A stretch of 64,000 nucleotides of DNA from Closterium sp. NIES-65 (taxonomy: Eukaryota > Streptophyta > Zygnematophyceae > Desmidiales > Closteriaceae): positions 488,501 through 552,500 of the forward strand of contig CANXME010001999.1 of assembly GCA_948144175.1 (NCBI GenBank). The letters run 5' to 3'. The notes beneath the pieces were generated by a model. The model saw only the letters and a program-made list of their open reading frames with translations, was not told the DNA's origin and did no database searches. Shown here piece after piece: positions 31,490-43,110 of this stretch. The position numbers and the translations under genes are program-made. Numbering within the stretch: the stretch's first letter is position 1; every line of letters begins with the position of its first letter.

Positions 31490-34400
31490 ATGCAGCCCCA
31501 GCGACGTCTGCGTGAGTCCCTCACGCCCCAGCAGCTGCGTGAGTGGTATGCTGGTTGGGGCTGTAGGGGTGGCGGTGCTACTAATGCTACCAATCCTGCT
31601 GCTACTACTACTGGTGGCGGCCAGATGCAGCTCCCACGACCCCCCAACGCGTCTCTCACGCCTCACCAGCTTCGTGAGTGGTACGCTCAGAGTAGAGGGT
31701 CTCTCAGTTCTGTTCGCTGCTCTTACATGATTCGCACTGGTGCTCGGACTAATCAGACTTGTGGGACACCTAGTCATACACAGTCCCGCTGCTTCGCCCG
31801 TCTGAGCGACGCCTGGCGTACCGTGTTTGGCGACGAGGCTGAGCTCCCCGACTGGGTGGAGTTGCTTAGGCAGAGGGTAGATTTATTTGCTCTTGACTAT
31901 GATGCTATTCTCACTGCCATGTATGCATTGCCTACTAGTGCTGACCGTGCCGGTCACCTGTGCGTACCGCCTGACCCGGGTATAGGACCTCCTGCTCTAG
32001 CTACTGGTGAGGCTGCTGCTCTGGGTGCTAGTGAGTCTCCTGCTCCAGGTACAGGTGCGGCTGCTGCTCTCGGTGCTAGTGAGTCTGCTTCCTCAGGTGC
32101 GGGTGAGACTGCGCTCTCAGGTACCACGTTGGCTTCGGCCTCCCTCACCTTTACACTTGACTCTGGGGCTTCTCGCTCCTTCTTTCGGGACTGCACCACA
32201 CTCACGCCGCTTGGTCGGCCGGTTGCAGTCTCCCTTGCTGACCCCTCTGGGGGTCCTGTCCTCTCTCACTTTTCCACTGTCCTCCCGTGTCCGGCTGCCC
32301 CCTCGGGCACCCTGTCTGGCCTGTACCTTCCCTCGTTCTCGACGAACTTGGTGAGTGGTGCAGACCTACAGGATGCGGGGGTTCACCAGTTCACTCCTGC
32401 GAGTCAGCGGGTGACCCACTGCACGGACGCACGCACAGGCCGGCACCTGGCCACGTTCTCGCGTCGGCCGGGGTCGAGCCTGTACACCCTCACCACTGAG
32501 TCTCCTCCTGTCCCTGCGTCTGGTCAGGTAGCTGCGTCGGGTCAGGTGTTTGCTGCTGCGTCCCGGTCTGGTCCGGAGTCTGCCCCCTGTTCGTGTCGCC
32601 TCCTGTCTCACGAGACTCTCCTGTGGCACCACCGTCTTGGTCACCCCTCCTTGCCTCGTCTTCGGGGCATGGCTTCCCGTGTCCTTGTCTCTGGTCTCCC
32701 CCGGTCTCTCCCTCCCCTTCCTTCGGGACCAGGACCTTCCTGTGTCCCCTGTGTCGAGGGGCGCCTCAGGGCTGCTCCTCACTCCTCCCAGTTTCCCCCG
32801 ACAAAGGCTCCTCTGCAGACGCTTCACATGGACGTGTGGGGCCCAGCCCGCGTCCGTGGACAGGGTCACGAGCGCTACTTCCTGCTGGTGGTTGACGACT
32901 ACTCGCGTTACACCACAGTCTTCCCCTTGCGCAGCAAGGGTGATGTCACTGAGGTGTTGATCGACTGGATCCGCGCGGCTCGTCTCCAGCTCAGGAGGAG
33001 CTTCGGCTCGGACTTTCTTGTTCTCCGTCTGCACTCTGACCGAGGTGGGGAGTTCTCCTCTCGTCTTCTCCGAGACTACTGTCGTGCACGGGGGATCCGC
33101 CAGACCTTTACGCTTCCGGACTCTCCACAGCAAAATGGGATTGCTGAGCGCCGCATTGGCATGGTCATGGATGTCGCTCGTACGTCCATGATGCATGCGG
33201 CTGCCCCCCATTTTCTGTGGCCGTTTGCGGTGAAGTACGCGGAGCATCAGCTCAACTTTCACCCCAGGGTCTCTCGGCCCGCGATGTCCCCAGTCTTGCT
33301 GTGGACGGGGAAGGTCGGCGATGCGTCTGCGTTCCGTGTCTGGGGGTCTCGGGCGTTTGTCCGCGACTTGTCTGCGGACAAGCTGTCCCCTCGTGCTGCT
33401 CCCTGTGTCTTCCTTGGCTTCCCCCCTGACGCTCCACGGTGGCAGTTCTACCACCCCTCCTCTCGTCGTGTTCTGTCCTCCCAGGACGTCACGTTCGACG
33501 AGTCAGTCCCCTTCTACCGCCTCTTCCCCTACCGCACTCCTTCCCTTCCCCCGCCGCCGGACTTCCTTGTGCCGGTTCCCCCCCCGGTAGACCCCCTCCC
33601 CCCTCAGGTTCCTGCCCCCTCAGGTGTGTCCCAGGTAGACGCAGTTGACCCGGTCGAGGTTACTGGTGACTCTGGTGCTGCTGCGGGTGCTGAGCCTGGG
33701 GGTGCTGACTCTGGGGGTGCTGTGCGCGGGGGTGCCAAGCCTGGAGGTGCTGCTCGTGGGGGTGCTGAGCCTGGGGGTGCTACTACTGAGGGTGCTGAGC
33801 CTGGGGGTGCTGAGCCGGGGGGTGCTGTGCCTGGAGCTGCTGAGCTAGGGGGTGCTGAGTCTGGAGCTGCTGAGCCTGGAGGTGCTGAGTCTGTAGCTGC
33901 TGAGCCTGGGGGTGCTGTGTCTGGAGCTGCTGAGCCTGGGGGTGCTGCGTCTGGAGCTACTGAGCCTGGGGTTTCTCCTGGTGCTCCGTCTCGGCGGGAG
34001 CCCCTCTCTCCACAGGAGCTGCGCGAGTGGTTTGCTCGCCGCTGGAGGCGTACTGCTGGAGCTGGAGCTTCTTCGACCGTCGGGGGTGCTGGTGCCGCCG
34101 GTCCCGGAGCTGCTGGGCCTACGGGTCCTACTGGAGCTGGAGCTGCTGAGGGTGTTGGTGCTGAGACTACTGCTGTCTGTCCTGGCGGTGGTCCTGCTGC
34201 TGGTACTGCTGGAGGTCCTCCCGCTGGAGGTGTTGGTGGCGCTGGTGCTGCCGCTGAGGGTGCTGGTGCTGTCCCTGCTGAGTCTGGAGTTGCCGCGCGG
34301 CCTCGGCCGTACTTCGTTCCGCTCCTACAGCAGGTTCTTGGTCTTTCTCCTCCTGTAGAGTGTCCACAGCCTGTCCAGTCGCAGTCACTGCTGGAGCCTA

Positions 34401-36544
34401 CCTCCCCACTGCCTGCTCCCTCTCCTTACACTAGTCCTACTGGGGGTCTAGCTGAGCGTCGTGAGCCTGCGTCTCGTCCCGCGTCGCCTGTTCGTGCTGC
34501 TCGCGCTAGTGGTCGCAGTTCGCGTCAGCGTCCTCCTCCTGTCCCTGGCACGCACCGGATGTCTCTGCGTCCGTCCACTGCTCCTCTGCGTGCCCCTTTG
34601 CCTTCTCCTCCTGAGTCCTCTCTTCCTGCGCTTGCCGACCCTGAGTCGGACTCCCTTCGTGCTGCCAGTCCTACTGTCACGCGTCTGCTTGCTACTGTCG
34701 TCACTGACCCCTCTTTTGAGTCCGCTGCTGCGTCTGCTCTTGTCGCTGAGCTCGTCGACTTTGCTGCTCGCTGTCGTCTAGACTACGCTGCCAGTCTTGT
34801 TGCTGAGTCTGCGTCTGTCTGTCCTTCGTCCGTCGGGGGTGAGTGTGCTCTTGGCACGGACGTCCTAAAGGACAGGCAGGAGGAGTTCCAGTGTCTGGCT
34901 GCTGCTTCACCTCATCTCGCGTCTGTACTGCTTGCTCCTGAGGGAGACCCGGATGCACTAGACATCCCGACTCCGCGCTCTTACGCGGAGGCCGTAGAGG
35001 GTCTCTACTCCTCTCAGTGGCAGGCAGCTATGGATGCAGAGATGGCTTCCTGGAAGTCCACAGGCACCTACGTTGACGCGGTTCCCCCTCCTGGGGCGAA
35101 CATCGTCAGTGGCATGTGGATTTTCAGGGTGAAGCGGCCGCCGGGCTCTCCACCTGTCTTCAAGGCGCGGTACGTCGCTCGTGGCTTTAGTAAGCGGCAG
35201 GGAGTTGACTACTTTCAGACCTTCTCTCCCACCCCGAAGATGACCACTCTTCGGGTGCTGCTGCACATAGCCGCTCAGCGCGACTACGAGCTTCACTCTC
35301 TCGACTTCAGCACTGCGTTCTTGCAGGGTAGCCTGCACGAGGAGATCTGGCTGCGCCGTCCACCTGGCTTCACTGGGACTTTCCCTCCTGGCACCCACTG
35401 GAGCCTCCGACGGCCAGTCTACGGTCTCCGCCAGGCACCGCGTGAGTGGCACGACACACTGAGGACTACGCTTGCGGCTCTTGGGTTTGCTCCTTCTACT
35501 GCTGACCCGTCGCTGTTTCTGCGCACCGACACTTCACTGCCGCCGTTCTACATCCTCGTGTACGTCGACGACTTGGTCTTTGCCACAGCGGACACTGCTG
35601 GACTCGCCTACGTGAAGTCCGAGCTGCTGAAGAGACACACGTGCACAGACCTGGGTGAACTGTGCAGCTACCTTGGCTTGCAGATCACTCGGGACAGAGC
35701 ACGCCGCACCATTACCTTGACTCAGTCACACATGGTGCAGCAGGTCCTTCAGGGCTTCGGCTTCACGTACTCCTCGCCTCAGGCCACTCCTGTGTCTACT
35801 CGCCACTCGCTCTCAGCTCTGCCTTCGGATGAGTCCGTAGAGTCGAGTGGCCCGTACCCAGAGCTTGTTGGCTGCCTCATGTACCTGATGACCTGCACAC
35901 GACCTGACCTTGCATACCCTTTTAGCATTCTTGCACGCTATGTTGCTCCTGGGAGACACCGACCAGAGCACATGGCTGCAGCGAAGAGGGTGTTGCGCTA
36001 CCTGTGCAGTACGTCGGGCATGGGGCTAGTGCTTGGAGGGCGGAGTCCAGTGGTCCTTACAGGACACGCGGACGCTTCTTGGGCTGACGACCAGGCTACG
36101 CAGCGGTCGTCACAGGGTTACACCTTCAGCCTTGGTTCCGGCTCTGTCTCGTGGCGGGCTACTCGCTCGTCTTCGGTTCTCAGCTCCAGTTGTGAGGCTG
36201 AGATCTACGCAGGGGCCATGGCTGCACAGGAGCTTCGCTGGCTCACCTACCTGCTGACTGACCTTGGAGAGCCGCCTCGTTCTCCTCCAGTGCTGTACGT
36301 AGACAACAAGGCCATGCTGGCCTTGTTTCGAGAGCAGCGTCTGGAGCACAGAACGAAGCACATTGCTCTTCGCTACTTCCTTGCTCGTGAGCTACAGCAG
36401 CGTGGACAGTTGCGGCTTGCGTACGTGGCCTCTGAGGCCAACACTGCTGATGTGTTCACCAAGGCACTCCCGCCTTGTGACCATCAGCGCTTCTGCACCC
36501 AGCTGGGTCTTGTACCTGTCTTGCCTCACTTGCTCTCCTCTTGA
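31490..36544 (+). CDS. copia gag-pol polyprotein region
   Basis: Part of the copia element. Domains in order: protease (FTLDSGASRSF), GAG-pre-integrase (LLWHHRLGHPSLPRL), integrase core (HMDVWGP, LHSDRGGEFSS), a long Gly/Ala/Glu-Pro-rich spacer (about residues 720-860), reverse transcriptase (FSTAFLQGSL, YVDDLVFA) and RNase H (ADASWADD, YVDNKAML). The N-terminal part lacks an obvious CCHC knuckle. Confidence 0.92.
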   Translation: MQPQRRLRESLTPQQLREWYAGWGCRGGGATNATNPAATTTGGGQMQLPRPPNASLTPHQLREWYAQSRGSLSSVRCSYMIRTGARTNQTCGTPSHTQSRCFARLSDAWRTVFGDEAELPDWVELLRQRVDLFALDYDAILTAMYALPTSADRAGHLCVPPDPGIGPPALATGEAAALGASESPAPGTGAAAALGASESASSGAGETALSGTTLASASLTFTLDSGASRSFFRDCTTLTPLGRPVAVSLADPSGGPVLSHFSTVLPCPAAPSGTLSGLYLPSFSTNLVSGADLQDAGVHQFTPASQRVTHCTDARTGRHLATFSRRPGSSLYTLTTESPPVPASGQVAASGQVFAAASRSGPESAPCSCRLLSHETLLWHHRLGHPSLPRLRGMASRVLVSGLPRSLPPLPSGPGPSCVPCVEGRLRAAPHSSQFPPTKAPLQTLHMDVWGPARVRGQGHERYFLLVVDDYSRYTTVFPLRSKGDVTEVLIDWIRAARLQLRRSFGSDFLVLRLHSDRGGEFSSRLLRDYCRARGIRQTFTLPDSPQQNGIAERRIGMVMDVARTSMMHAAAPHFLWPFAVKYAEHQLNFHPRVSRPAMSPVLLWTGKVGDASAFRVWGSRAFVRDLSADKLSPRAAPCVFLGFPPDAPRWQFYHPSSRRVLSSQDVTFDESVPFYRLFPYRTPSLPPPPDFLVPVPPPVDPLPPQVPAPSGVSQVDAVDPVEVTGDSGAAAGAEPGGADSGGAVRGGAKPGGAARGGAEPGGATTEGAEPGGAEPGGAVPGAAELGGAESGAAEPGGAESVAAEPGGAVSGAAEPGGAASGATEPGVSPGAPSRREPLSPQELREWFARRWRRTAGAGASSTVGGAGAAGPGAAGPTGPTGAGAAEGVGAETTAVCPGGGPAAGTAGGPPAGGVGGAGAAAEGAGAVPAESGVAARPRPYFVPLLQQVLGLSPPVECPQPVQSQSLLEPTSPLPAPSPYTSPTGGLAERREPASRPASPVRAARASGRSSRQRPPPVPGTHRMSLRPSTAPLRAPLPSPPESSLPALADPESDSLRAASPTVTRLLATVVTDPSFESAAASALVAELVDFAARCRLDYAASLVAESASVCPSSVGGECALGTDVLKDRQEEFQCLAAASPHLASVLLAPEGDPDALDIPTPRSYAEAVEGLYSSQWQAAMDAEMASWKSTGTYVDAVPPPGANIVSGMWIFRVKRPPGSPPVFKARYVARGFSKRQGVDYFQTFSPTPKMTTLRVLLHIAAQRDYELHSLDFSTAFLQGSLHEEIWLRRPPGFTGTFPPGTHWSLRRPVYGLRQAPREWHDTLRTTLAALGFAPSTADPSLFLRTDTSLPPFYILVYVDDLVFATADTAGLAYVKSELLKRHTCTDLGELCSYLGLQITRDRARRTITLTQSHMVQQVLQGFGFTYSSPQATPVSTRHSLSALPSDESVESSGPYPELVGCLMYLMTCTRPDLAYPFSILARYVAPGRHRPEHMAAAKRVLRYLCSTSGMGLVLGGRSPVVLTGHADASWADDQATQRSSQGYTFSLGSGSVSWRATRSSSVLSSSCEAEIYAGAMAAQELRWLTYLLTDLGEPPRSPPVLYVDNKAMLALFREQRLEHRTKHIALRYFLARELQQRGQLRLAYVASEANTADVFTKALPPCDHQRFCTQLGLVPVLPHLLSS

Positions 36545-36893
36545 CTTTACTTGTACTGCCACATATATATATATATATACCTGCTCTTGCTTGTTTAGCT
36601 TTATATATATATATGTGTACTCCTGCCTGTGAACTGGCCTTGTGGCTTTGCTCTTGTGCTCGGACTGTGTGGTGACTTTGTGATCCACCCTGAGCTTTGC
36701 TTTGCTTTGCTTGACTGGTCTTGTGACCCCTTGTTCTCCCCCAATTTGCCTATGGGGGTGTGTCAGATTTATATGACATAGTTGCTGTAGGCTATAGTGG
36801 GGTAGCACATCTGGGGTACAGGTTTCTAGGGTTGTATTTGTACCATTCTTTCCTTAGTCATTCTCATTCCTGTTCTACAATTATCACAACCGC

Positions 36894-37485
36894 CTTCGCG
36901 ACGCGCCGCCACACGTCGACGGGTAGGGCGTTTAGGTCTCCGTAACGAGCTTCCGCCTCGGGTTGGGTGTCGAGGGCTCGCTGCGTCGTGACCGCGCGCT
37001 CTCCGCATTTCGATCGCTTTGCACGCGGAGGGGTGATAATGGACGGCTCCCCCTCCTCCACTTGTTCCTCCTCTTCCTCCCCTTGTTCAGCCTCCAGTCC
37101 CTCCTTTTCGAGTTCCTCCTCCAGCAGCTCACATGGACTAGCGCTCCCTCTAACCTTCATCCCGCTTCGTGACTTCCTCCCTCTAGAGCCACCAGCCGCG
37201 TCACATCCAAACGTTACCGTTGAAGGGTAGTCGAGTTTCACGATATCAAATTCCTGTCCTGGAAAAAAACTTGTGCTGTGTGTAAGTGAATCGTCAATCT
37301 CGTTCTATCAAGTCTGTTGGTGGTGGTATGCCCTCTAGCTGATAGGATTGCCGTGCTGCCCTGTCAAATACATTTTTGTCAGTGCAATTGTGAGGGAGGG
37401 AAATCTGGTGCGAAACACAGTGGTGCATCGAGTAACAAGCTCGAAATTCGTCGATGTGAAAATGTTTGAGACACTGGAGGGTTCA
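36894..37485 (-). other. host strip between two LTR elements
   Basis: Holds the N-terminal F-box exon (to 37258) and about 230 bases of upstream host sequence with no recognised signal. Confidence 0.5.
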
Positions 37486-37766
37486 TGTTATGAATGAACT
37501 TGCAGAGTGCGCAGTAAAACGAATATCGAGAATGATTGAGTACTGAATTACTGAATGACGATACAATGAGAAAGGTACGACTAAATAGGGGAAGTCCTAG
37601 CTAGGCGGAGAGGTTGGGCGAGGATGGCTCGGTGATGGTTGCGATTGGAGCGGAGGCGACTCGGGAGTGGTTCGGTGCGACGAAAAAGGAAGGACAGGTT
37701 CGTCGCGTGACCCTCGGGATGGCCTCGCTAACGAGTGCCTCAGTAAGGATTCCGTGAATCCTTACA
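37486..37766 (-). repeat. LTR of the Ty3-like LARD (left)
   Basis: 281 bp, starts TGTTATGAATG and ends CCTTACA on the plus strand. Confidence 0.9.
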
Positions 37767-38171
37767 CTCTCCCACCTTCTAAATAAGGCAGTCCTGTACT
37801 GAAAACAGACCCCACACTAGCAAGGATGCCGTAGATCTTCCCTTCAGCTGAATCCGACGGCCGAAATGCCTTCGATAATATTTTTGAAAAGGTTGGAAGG
37901 TAGGCCGTTGATGTAGTCAGATTTCGATCTGACGGTCGACGATGAACTAGCCCAAAATGAAGTTGAAGTTGGAATGTGGGCCGTCGATGAAGCAGATGTG
38001 GATCTGACGGTCGAAGACTGACGCGAGATTGGAGGGAACCTGCTGACGCAAAATTCAATCGCGATGTTGCAGAAACCGTTGATCGTGAAGCAGCGATCGC
38101 AGTCGTCCGTCGTGCTGCTGCATTTTCACTAAGATGGCGTTCCTGAGATGGGGGAAGTTCGGAGTGCTGCA

Positions 38172-39635
38172 TATCAGAATATTATCTTATGTTCTAGCCT
38201 GTAGTGGGGTGCTCTATAGCGAGTACAACCCTTCTAGGGTTTGCTATTTGTATCCCCATTTCTGCTAGTTCAACCCTCTTTCTTTCTTCTAATTTTGTCA
38301 TGCTATCAGAGCAGGTCGATCCCCTTGGATCGATCCTGTGGGTGGGTTACCACCTTGCTTCCGCTGCTACTTTTCCTTCCCGCCGTGCGCCCCGAGGCGC
38401 GCGGCGGTTTTCTGCCCGCCGTGCGCCCCGAGGCGCGCGGCGGTTTTCTGCCCGCCGTGCGCCCCGAGGCGCGCGGCGGTTCTCTGCCCGCTATGCGCCC
38501 CGAGGCGCGCGGCGGGCGTCTGCCCCGTCCGACGGGCGACGGGGACCCGTCGCGGCCCCGCTGCCCGACCCGTCGCGGCCGCCCGCCGCCCTACCTTCGC
38601 GGCCCACCCGCCGCCCTACCTTCGCGGCCACCCGCCGCCCTACCTGCGGCCACCCGTCGCCCTACCTTCGCGGCCCACCCGCCGCCCTACCTGCGGCCCG
38701 CGCGCCGCCCTACCTGCGGCCCTACCGCCGCACTACATGCGGCCCGTCGCCCTACCCGTCGCGGCCCCGGCCCCGTCCCCGCCTCCCCCCCCCCCCATTT
38801 CCCGTTGCCCGTCGCGGCTCCTTCGGGGGCCGCAAGCGGCCCCCTCAGGTCGCCACGACAGACGACGGGAGGGGCGAGCTGTGGGGTGGCGGGTATGGGG
38901 GTGGCCGGTGTGCTTTCCTCCCTTTGCTCCTCCTCCTCCTTCGTCTCCCACTGCTGCAGCTGTCGCTGAGGGGGGTGGTTGTGTGGGAGACTGGGGTTTA
39001 GGGTTTAAGGGGGGTGCGTGGGAGTGGAGCTAGCGGTGTAGCAGCGGGTGTGTATCAGGGGGGTGGGACTGTGTGCGGGAGGATGAGCGGAGGTTGCCAG
39101 TTTGTCGTCAGCAGCACCTGTAGTCCGGGGCGCTGTCCCGGTAGCCCAGTGAGCTAGACTTCTACGCGAGCCGCCCGTGGGTCCGTTGCCCGTCTGCCGC
39201 TACTTGAGCCGCGGGGCCTGTTACTCCTGTAGTCCGGGCGCTGTCCGGTAGCCGCTGTGCCAGTCTGCCTCCTGTTGCCCGTGTGTCTGCAGCTTCAGCC
39301 GTCGCCTCCTATCTCCTCTCCCCTCACTCTCTCTCCTCCTCCTCACTTGCCCGTTGTGACTACCACTAGCTTTGCTCATAATTATGAACTCTAAACTATT
39401 GCTTCTTAAACTTGTGCTCAGAATGTGTGGTGACATTGTGATCCACCCTGAGCTTGTACTGCTTTGCCTGCTCTGCTGATTACACCCCACTTTGGCTATG
39501 GGGGTGTGTCAGAATATTATCTTATGTTCTAGCCTGTAGTGGGGTGCTCTATAGCGAGTACAACCCTTCTAGGGTTTGCTATTTGTATCCCCATTTCTGC
39601 TAGTTCAACCCTCTTTCTTTCTTCTAATTTTGTCA
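38172..39635 (+). mobile_element. short non-autonomous copia derivative nested in the LARD
   Basis: LTRs at 38172-38302 and 39507-39635 (131 and 129 bp, few differences). The target-site duplication is CTGCA (38167-38171 and 39636-39640). The interior of about 1.2 kb has a GC-rich leader and a 3' part (TGTGATCCACCCTGAGCTT, CTATGGGGGTGTGTCAG) that match the autonomous copia at 30288. No coding region remains. It looks like a deletion derivative moved by related autonomous elements. Confidence 0.9.
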
Positions 39636-39640
39636 CTGCA

Positions 39641-42600
39641 CTATTGGTCCAGCGTGGCAGTCCTGGGTATTTTGCACACCCACCACACGTGCCATGCGAT
39701 GTCAGTCTTATTGTGCGAAAAACAAGTGAGAAAACTTCCAACCAATCACATGCTTCTGTATTCAACGTTCATGCGCCGATTCCAAACGGCCACAATCTCC
39801 CATAACACGGTCGAAAACAGTCTGGGGGGAACCCGGTCCTGTGACAGTCAAAAACGTCAGTGGTTCTGACGTTGGGCGTCAGGGGAAGTTGCCATGCGCA
39901 AAAATCGCACGACCCTCACCGCCCAACTCATGCGACGTCCAGATTCACTCCCCCCGTTGCTGCCATGCCTTAGGCACGTGTTCTGTGCACTGTTGCTGGG
40001 GGAAGTTCGGATGGGGCCCCATCTCAGGAACGCCATCTAAGTCAGAAATTGAGCCGAGAAAACGCCGAGGAAAGAAATAGCGCAAAGCACTTTCTCCCCC
40101 CCTCCAAGAAAGCACACCAGAAAATGTTTCACAGCTGCGCCGAGATGAAAACCAACAAAAATCCAGGTGTTAAGTCCCACTGAAGCGAATGTCGAGCGTA
40201 TAAAGCCAGGTGAAGACTCGTCGGTGTGGAAAGTCGATTGCGGAACCGAGTAGTACGTGCCCCAAAAAGTCTTCAAGGGCGAACCCGCGTAAGTAGACCA
40301 GAAACCGCGGCAGAAATTATGCGTTGCTCGAACTGAACCTGTTTTTGTCTTCACACGCCAGAATCATGCAGTATCTTCAGCAGATGCAGCTGGCAGCACC
40401 TGACGTGTTTGAAATCAATGCAGTTGTCGTGGGCGGGTCGAGTGGATGGATTTGTCGCTAGTAGAGTTGGTGCGGCTGTATCCCGAAATCCTCTGGCCGT
40501 GAAGTCGGGGTTGGTACGAAAATGTCGTCGGTGAAGGCGATTCGTCGTAAAGTCAAATACGAGCGTCGGCGGAATTCGTTGAAGCAGTAACCGAAATCGA
40601 ATGTCACTCCGAAATTGATGTCGAGCACGATCTAGGGTCAGATGATGTCAGCACCTCCAGCGGTTTTGTCCAGACTCGCCGAGCCATTTGTCGTAGTGCG
40701 CCGAGGGCTCCTGGGCAGGGATGCAAAAATGCAGCTGTCTCTCCCACCCCTTCACTGTTGATGCCGCCTTCTTCAGTTCGTCGTAAGTCGTTCGTACCCC
40801 TGAAAACTCCGTGTAGCTCACGCGTTATTTCCCAACGTCCTTTTCGCGCGCGTTTAACCAAACGCCGAATGCTCCTCCGAAGTTGTTGGTGCTCCTTGCC
40901 TTAAAACCTGAAAGTCTCCACGTAAACACTCCGAAATTGTCGCTCGAGTCAGACCCCGTAAATCCGCAGTTGCAGTTGCAGTTCGCCTCCGAAAATCTCA
41001 GACGTGCTATAGCCGCCCACTCGGTCACCATCAGTTTCCGTCGGCTACCCGACCCCAGCATGTGGGTTCAATCGAGAACCGAGGACTGCCTTGGGTTATT
41101 CCGAGACCGAATTTCACGGAACCTAGTGGCATCAACGCCCTTGACTTCGTAGTCGAAAACTGCTCCCGTCGATGTCGCTTAACAAAAAATCCTGTTTCTC
41201 CCACCAGCGCTTTGCAGATTATTCACCACATCGCTCGGCGCCGGTCGATAGATCCCGAAGCTACGACTGCTCCCACACTCCCCTTTTTTTTTGAAGAATT
41301 TCCCGAGGTGTGCGTTTAATCACCTGGGGTCCTAGGTATCCTTGCCGTTGTGTTTCTTGCCAGGCAACTTCGAAAAGTGCCCTTCAGGCGAAGTCCCCCA
41401 ACGACTCAACCGCATTCCAAGAAGCGAAGAAATACCCGCAGCTTCATAATTTTTTTGTCGTTTCACCCCCCGACAATTCCGCTTCCCGCCGTTCACCCAG
41501 CATCCGCATTTTTCAGATGGGGTATAGTCGGTGTTGCCCGCGCGAACCCAGCCACGGTGGAGGGGCAAAAACTATCGGAGTCGGGGACCCTTAATTAAAA
41601 GGAACTGTCGCCCAACCGTTTTGCAGCCCACCGCGACCGTCACGACACTAAACTCCACAGTATCCCGGTCCCCGCTTGCCGCTGCGTCGTCACCTCGTGT
41701 AGACGCCCGGGTCAGGAGAAACCAGCGAACTGCACCATTGTTGTCATGCGGCACCCCGATTTTTTCGCGTGCTGTTTCACCCAGTCCGCTTTTGTCGGAG
41801 TAGAACAGTGCCGCAACTCCACCTCTTTTTTTTGTTTTTTACTGTATAGCTGTCGAACGAGCACCAATCCAGGTACCTTTAACCAGCACAGGGTAGGCCC
41901 GTGTTCACCCCCGTATTCGGCCAAGTAAGTTGACTGCATGAGTCAGAACTAGAAACTTGGTGGGGATGGTGAGGTTCGGGCGACGGAAGGTCACAGTTCG
42001 TTCACACCGGATTTTAACCTGCCCTTCACGCCGTTCTGCAACCCCCGCTTAGCCGTCGAGTAGTTTCTTCTCGTGTGTCCCGGCGGCCTGTACCACTCTC
42101 CTCCGTAATGTCGGCGTGGTACCTTGAACACCGTTTAATCGTGGGCTGTTGAGGCTGTCCCTGAAAATGACTTCCTTACAGGGAATCCACTCTCGAAATT
42201 GCCGGCCAGCAGTCAACAGTACCAGGCACGCAGCGTCATCCGAGTGTTCTTCGGGGTGTATGGGCCCGAATTGCCCTCGCCGCCTGCGTCCCACTCCTCC
42301 TGAGTGCGATTTGGCCACTCCGTTTTCTGTTGCAACCCGTAAGTGTCGGCGGGTCTGAAGTTCCCGTCTGTCCACGTGCACTCCTGCCGAAATCTTCGAT
42401 GACGCGCCCGCCATGCAGTAAAAGCCGCTGCACTTCAGGTCGGGCGGGACGACAGTTGACCCCGCACAATTCGGGCAATTCGCGTGTTGTCTCTCCTCGT
42501 CCACCGATATTTTCGGACGCAAAACTCCATTTGCGCCTGGCGAGTTCCCCAGCTGACTTTTTCTCCACAGTTGCTCCGAAATGTCGCCCACAGTGACGCA

Positions 42601-43110
42601 CGTCCGTTGTCGCCAGCTGCCGAAACACATTCCGCGAGTCATGCGCGCAAAATGACGACGAGCCACCGTCGTAAATTGCCACATCAGACGAACTCCGAAA
42701 TTGTCGCGCAGCTGTTGACCCAGGTCCGACGGCGTCAACTGCCACACACGTTGACGACTCCGCGAATTTCGTGCAGGTGCCGACGCAGGTCCGCTGACGC
42801 CAGCTGCCACACAAAACTTCCGAAATCGTCGGTAAATCGCAGCGGAAATTACTCACATAAACGTCGCGACAGCTACAGCTGCCCGTTGCCCGGGGGGAGG
42901 GAGGCCACGGTCGATCGCGACCGTTCGAGGCAAGGATCTGGCGGTGCCGATGGAGTACCCGTAAAACCATGGCCGCGAGGAGCAACTAACTCATTCTCCT
43001 GGCCGGCCTACGCAACTCCTGGACCCCAAGACATCCTTCCTCGTCCCCCCCCCGAGGGGTATTACACTCTAAAAAGCGGGGTAGGCTAGGAAAGTAGCTC
43101 TGATACCAGG
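39641..43110 (-). other. interior of the LARD
   Basis: 3.5 kb without tandem repeats, genes or recognisable domains. The longest minus-strand ORFs (for example 42810-42049) have no similarity that I know and run in overlapping frames. Confidence 0.6.

Larger units (their letters stand above)
30288..36888 (+). mobile_element. Ty1/copia element, looks whole, young
   Basis: Very short LTRs (128 bp) at 30288-30415 and 36761-36888 match by eye. The target-site duplication is ACCGC (30283-30287 and 36889-36893). A primer site begins right after the left LTR (TGGTATAGAGCGGG). A GC-rich leader of GCGGCCCCGCCGCCC repeats (30440-31480) precedes one long coding region. The match between LTRs points to recent insertion. 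It sits in a host F-box gene. Confidence 0.95.
29398..37258 (-). pseudogene. F-box/LRR-like gene split by a copia element
   Basis: The N-terminal piece is 37258-36889: an exon with acceptor TTTTTTCCAG, an acidic stretch, then LNALPVDVWRRVAKAVV, an F-box start. The downstream piece is 30287-29398. It resumes at the copia target site with VVERDECCCSWPLVACAIA (an F-box continuation), then after a change of frame LRR-like text (YLSSLTSLDLDF, LSRLELSLPACS, FAQLRTLDLI). The copia element lies within the F-box itself with target duplication ACCGC, so the gene is broken in this haplotype. The frame change near 30200 is a second lesion or an unseen intron. The first exon lies upstream and was not found. 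F-box proteins act in SCF ubiquitin ligases; this copy should not. Confidence 0.6.

Noticed and set aside
42049-42810. A 253-codon minus-strand ORF in the LARD
   Set aside because: No recognisable domain, overlapping ORFs in other frames of similar length, and arginine/serine-rich text typical of chance ORFs in GC-rich DNA.
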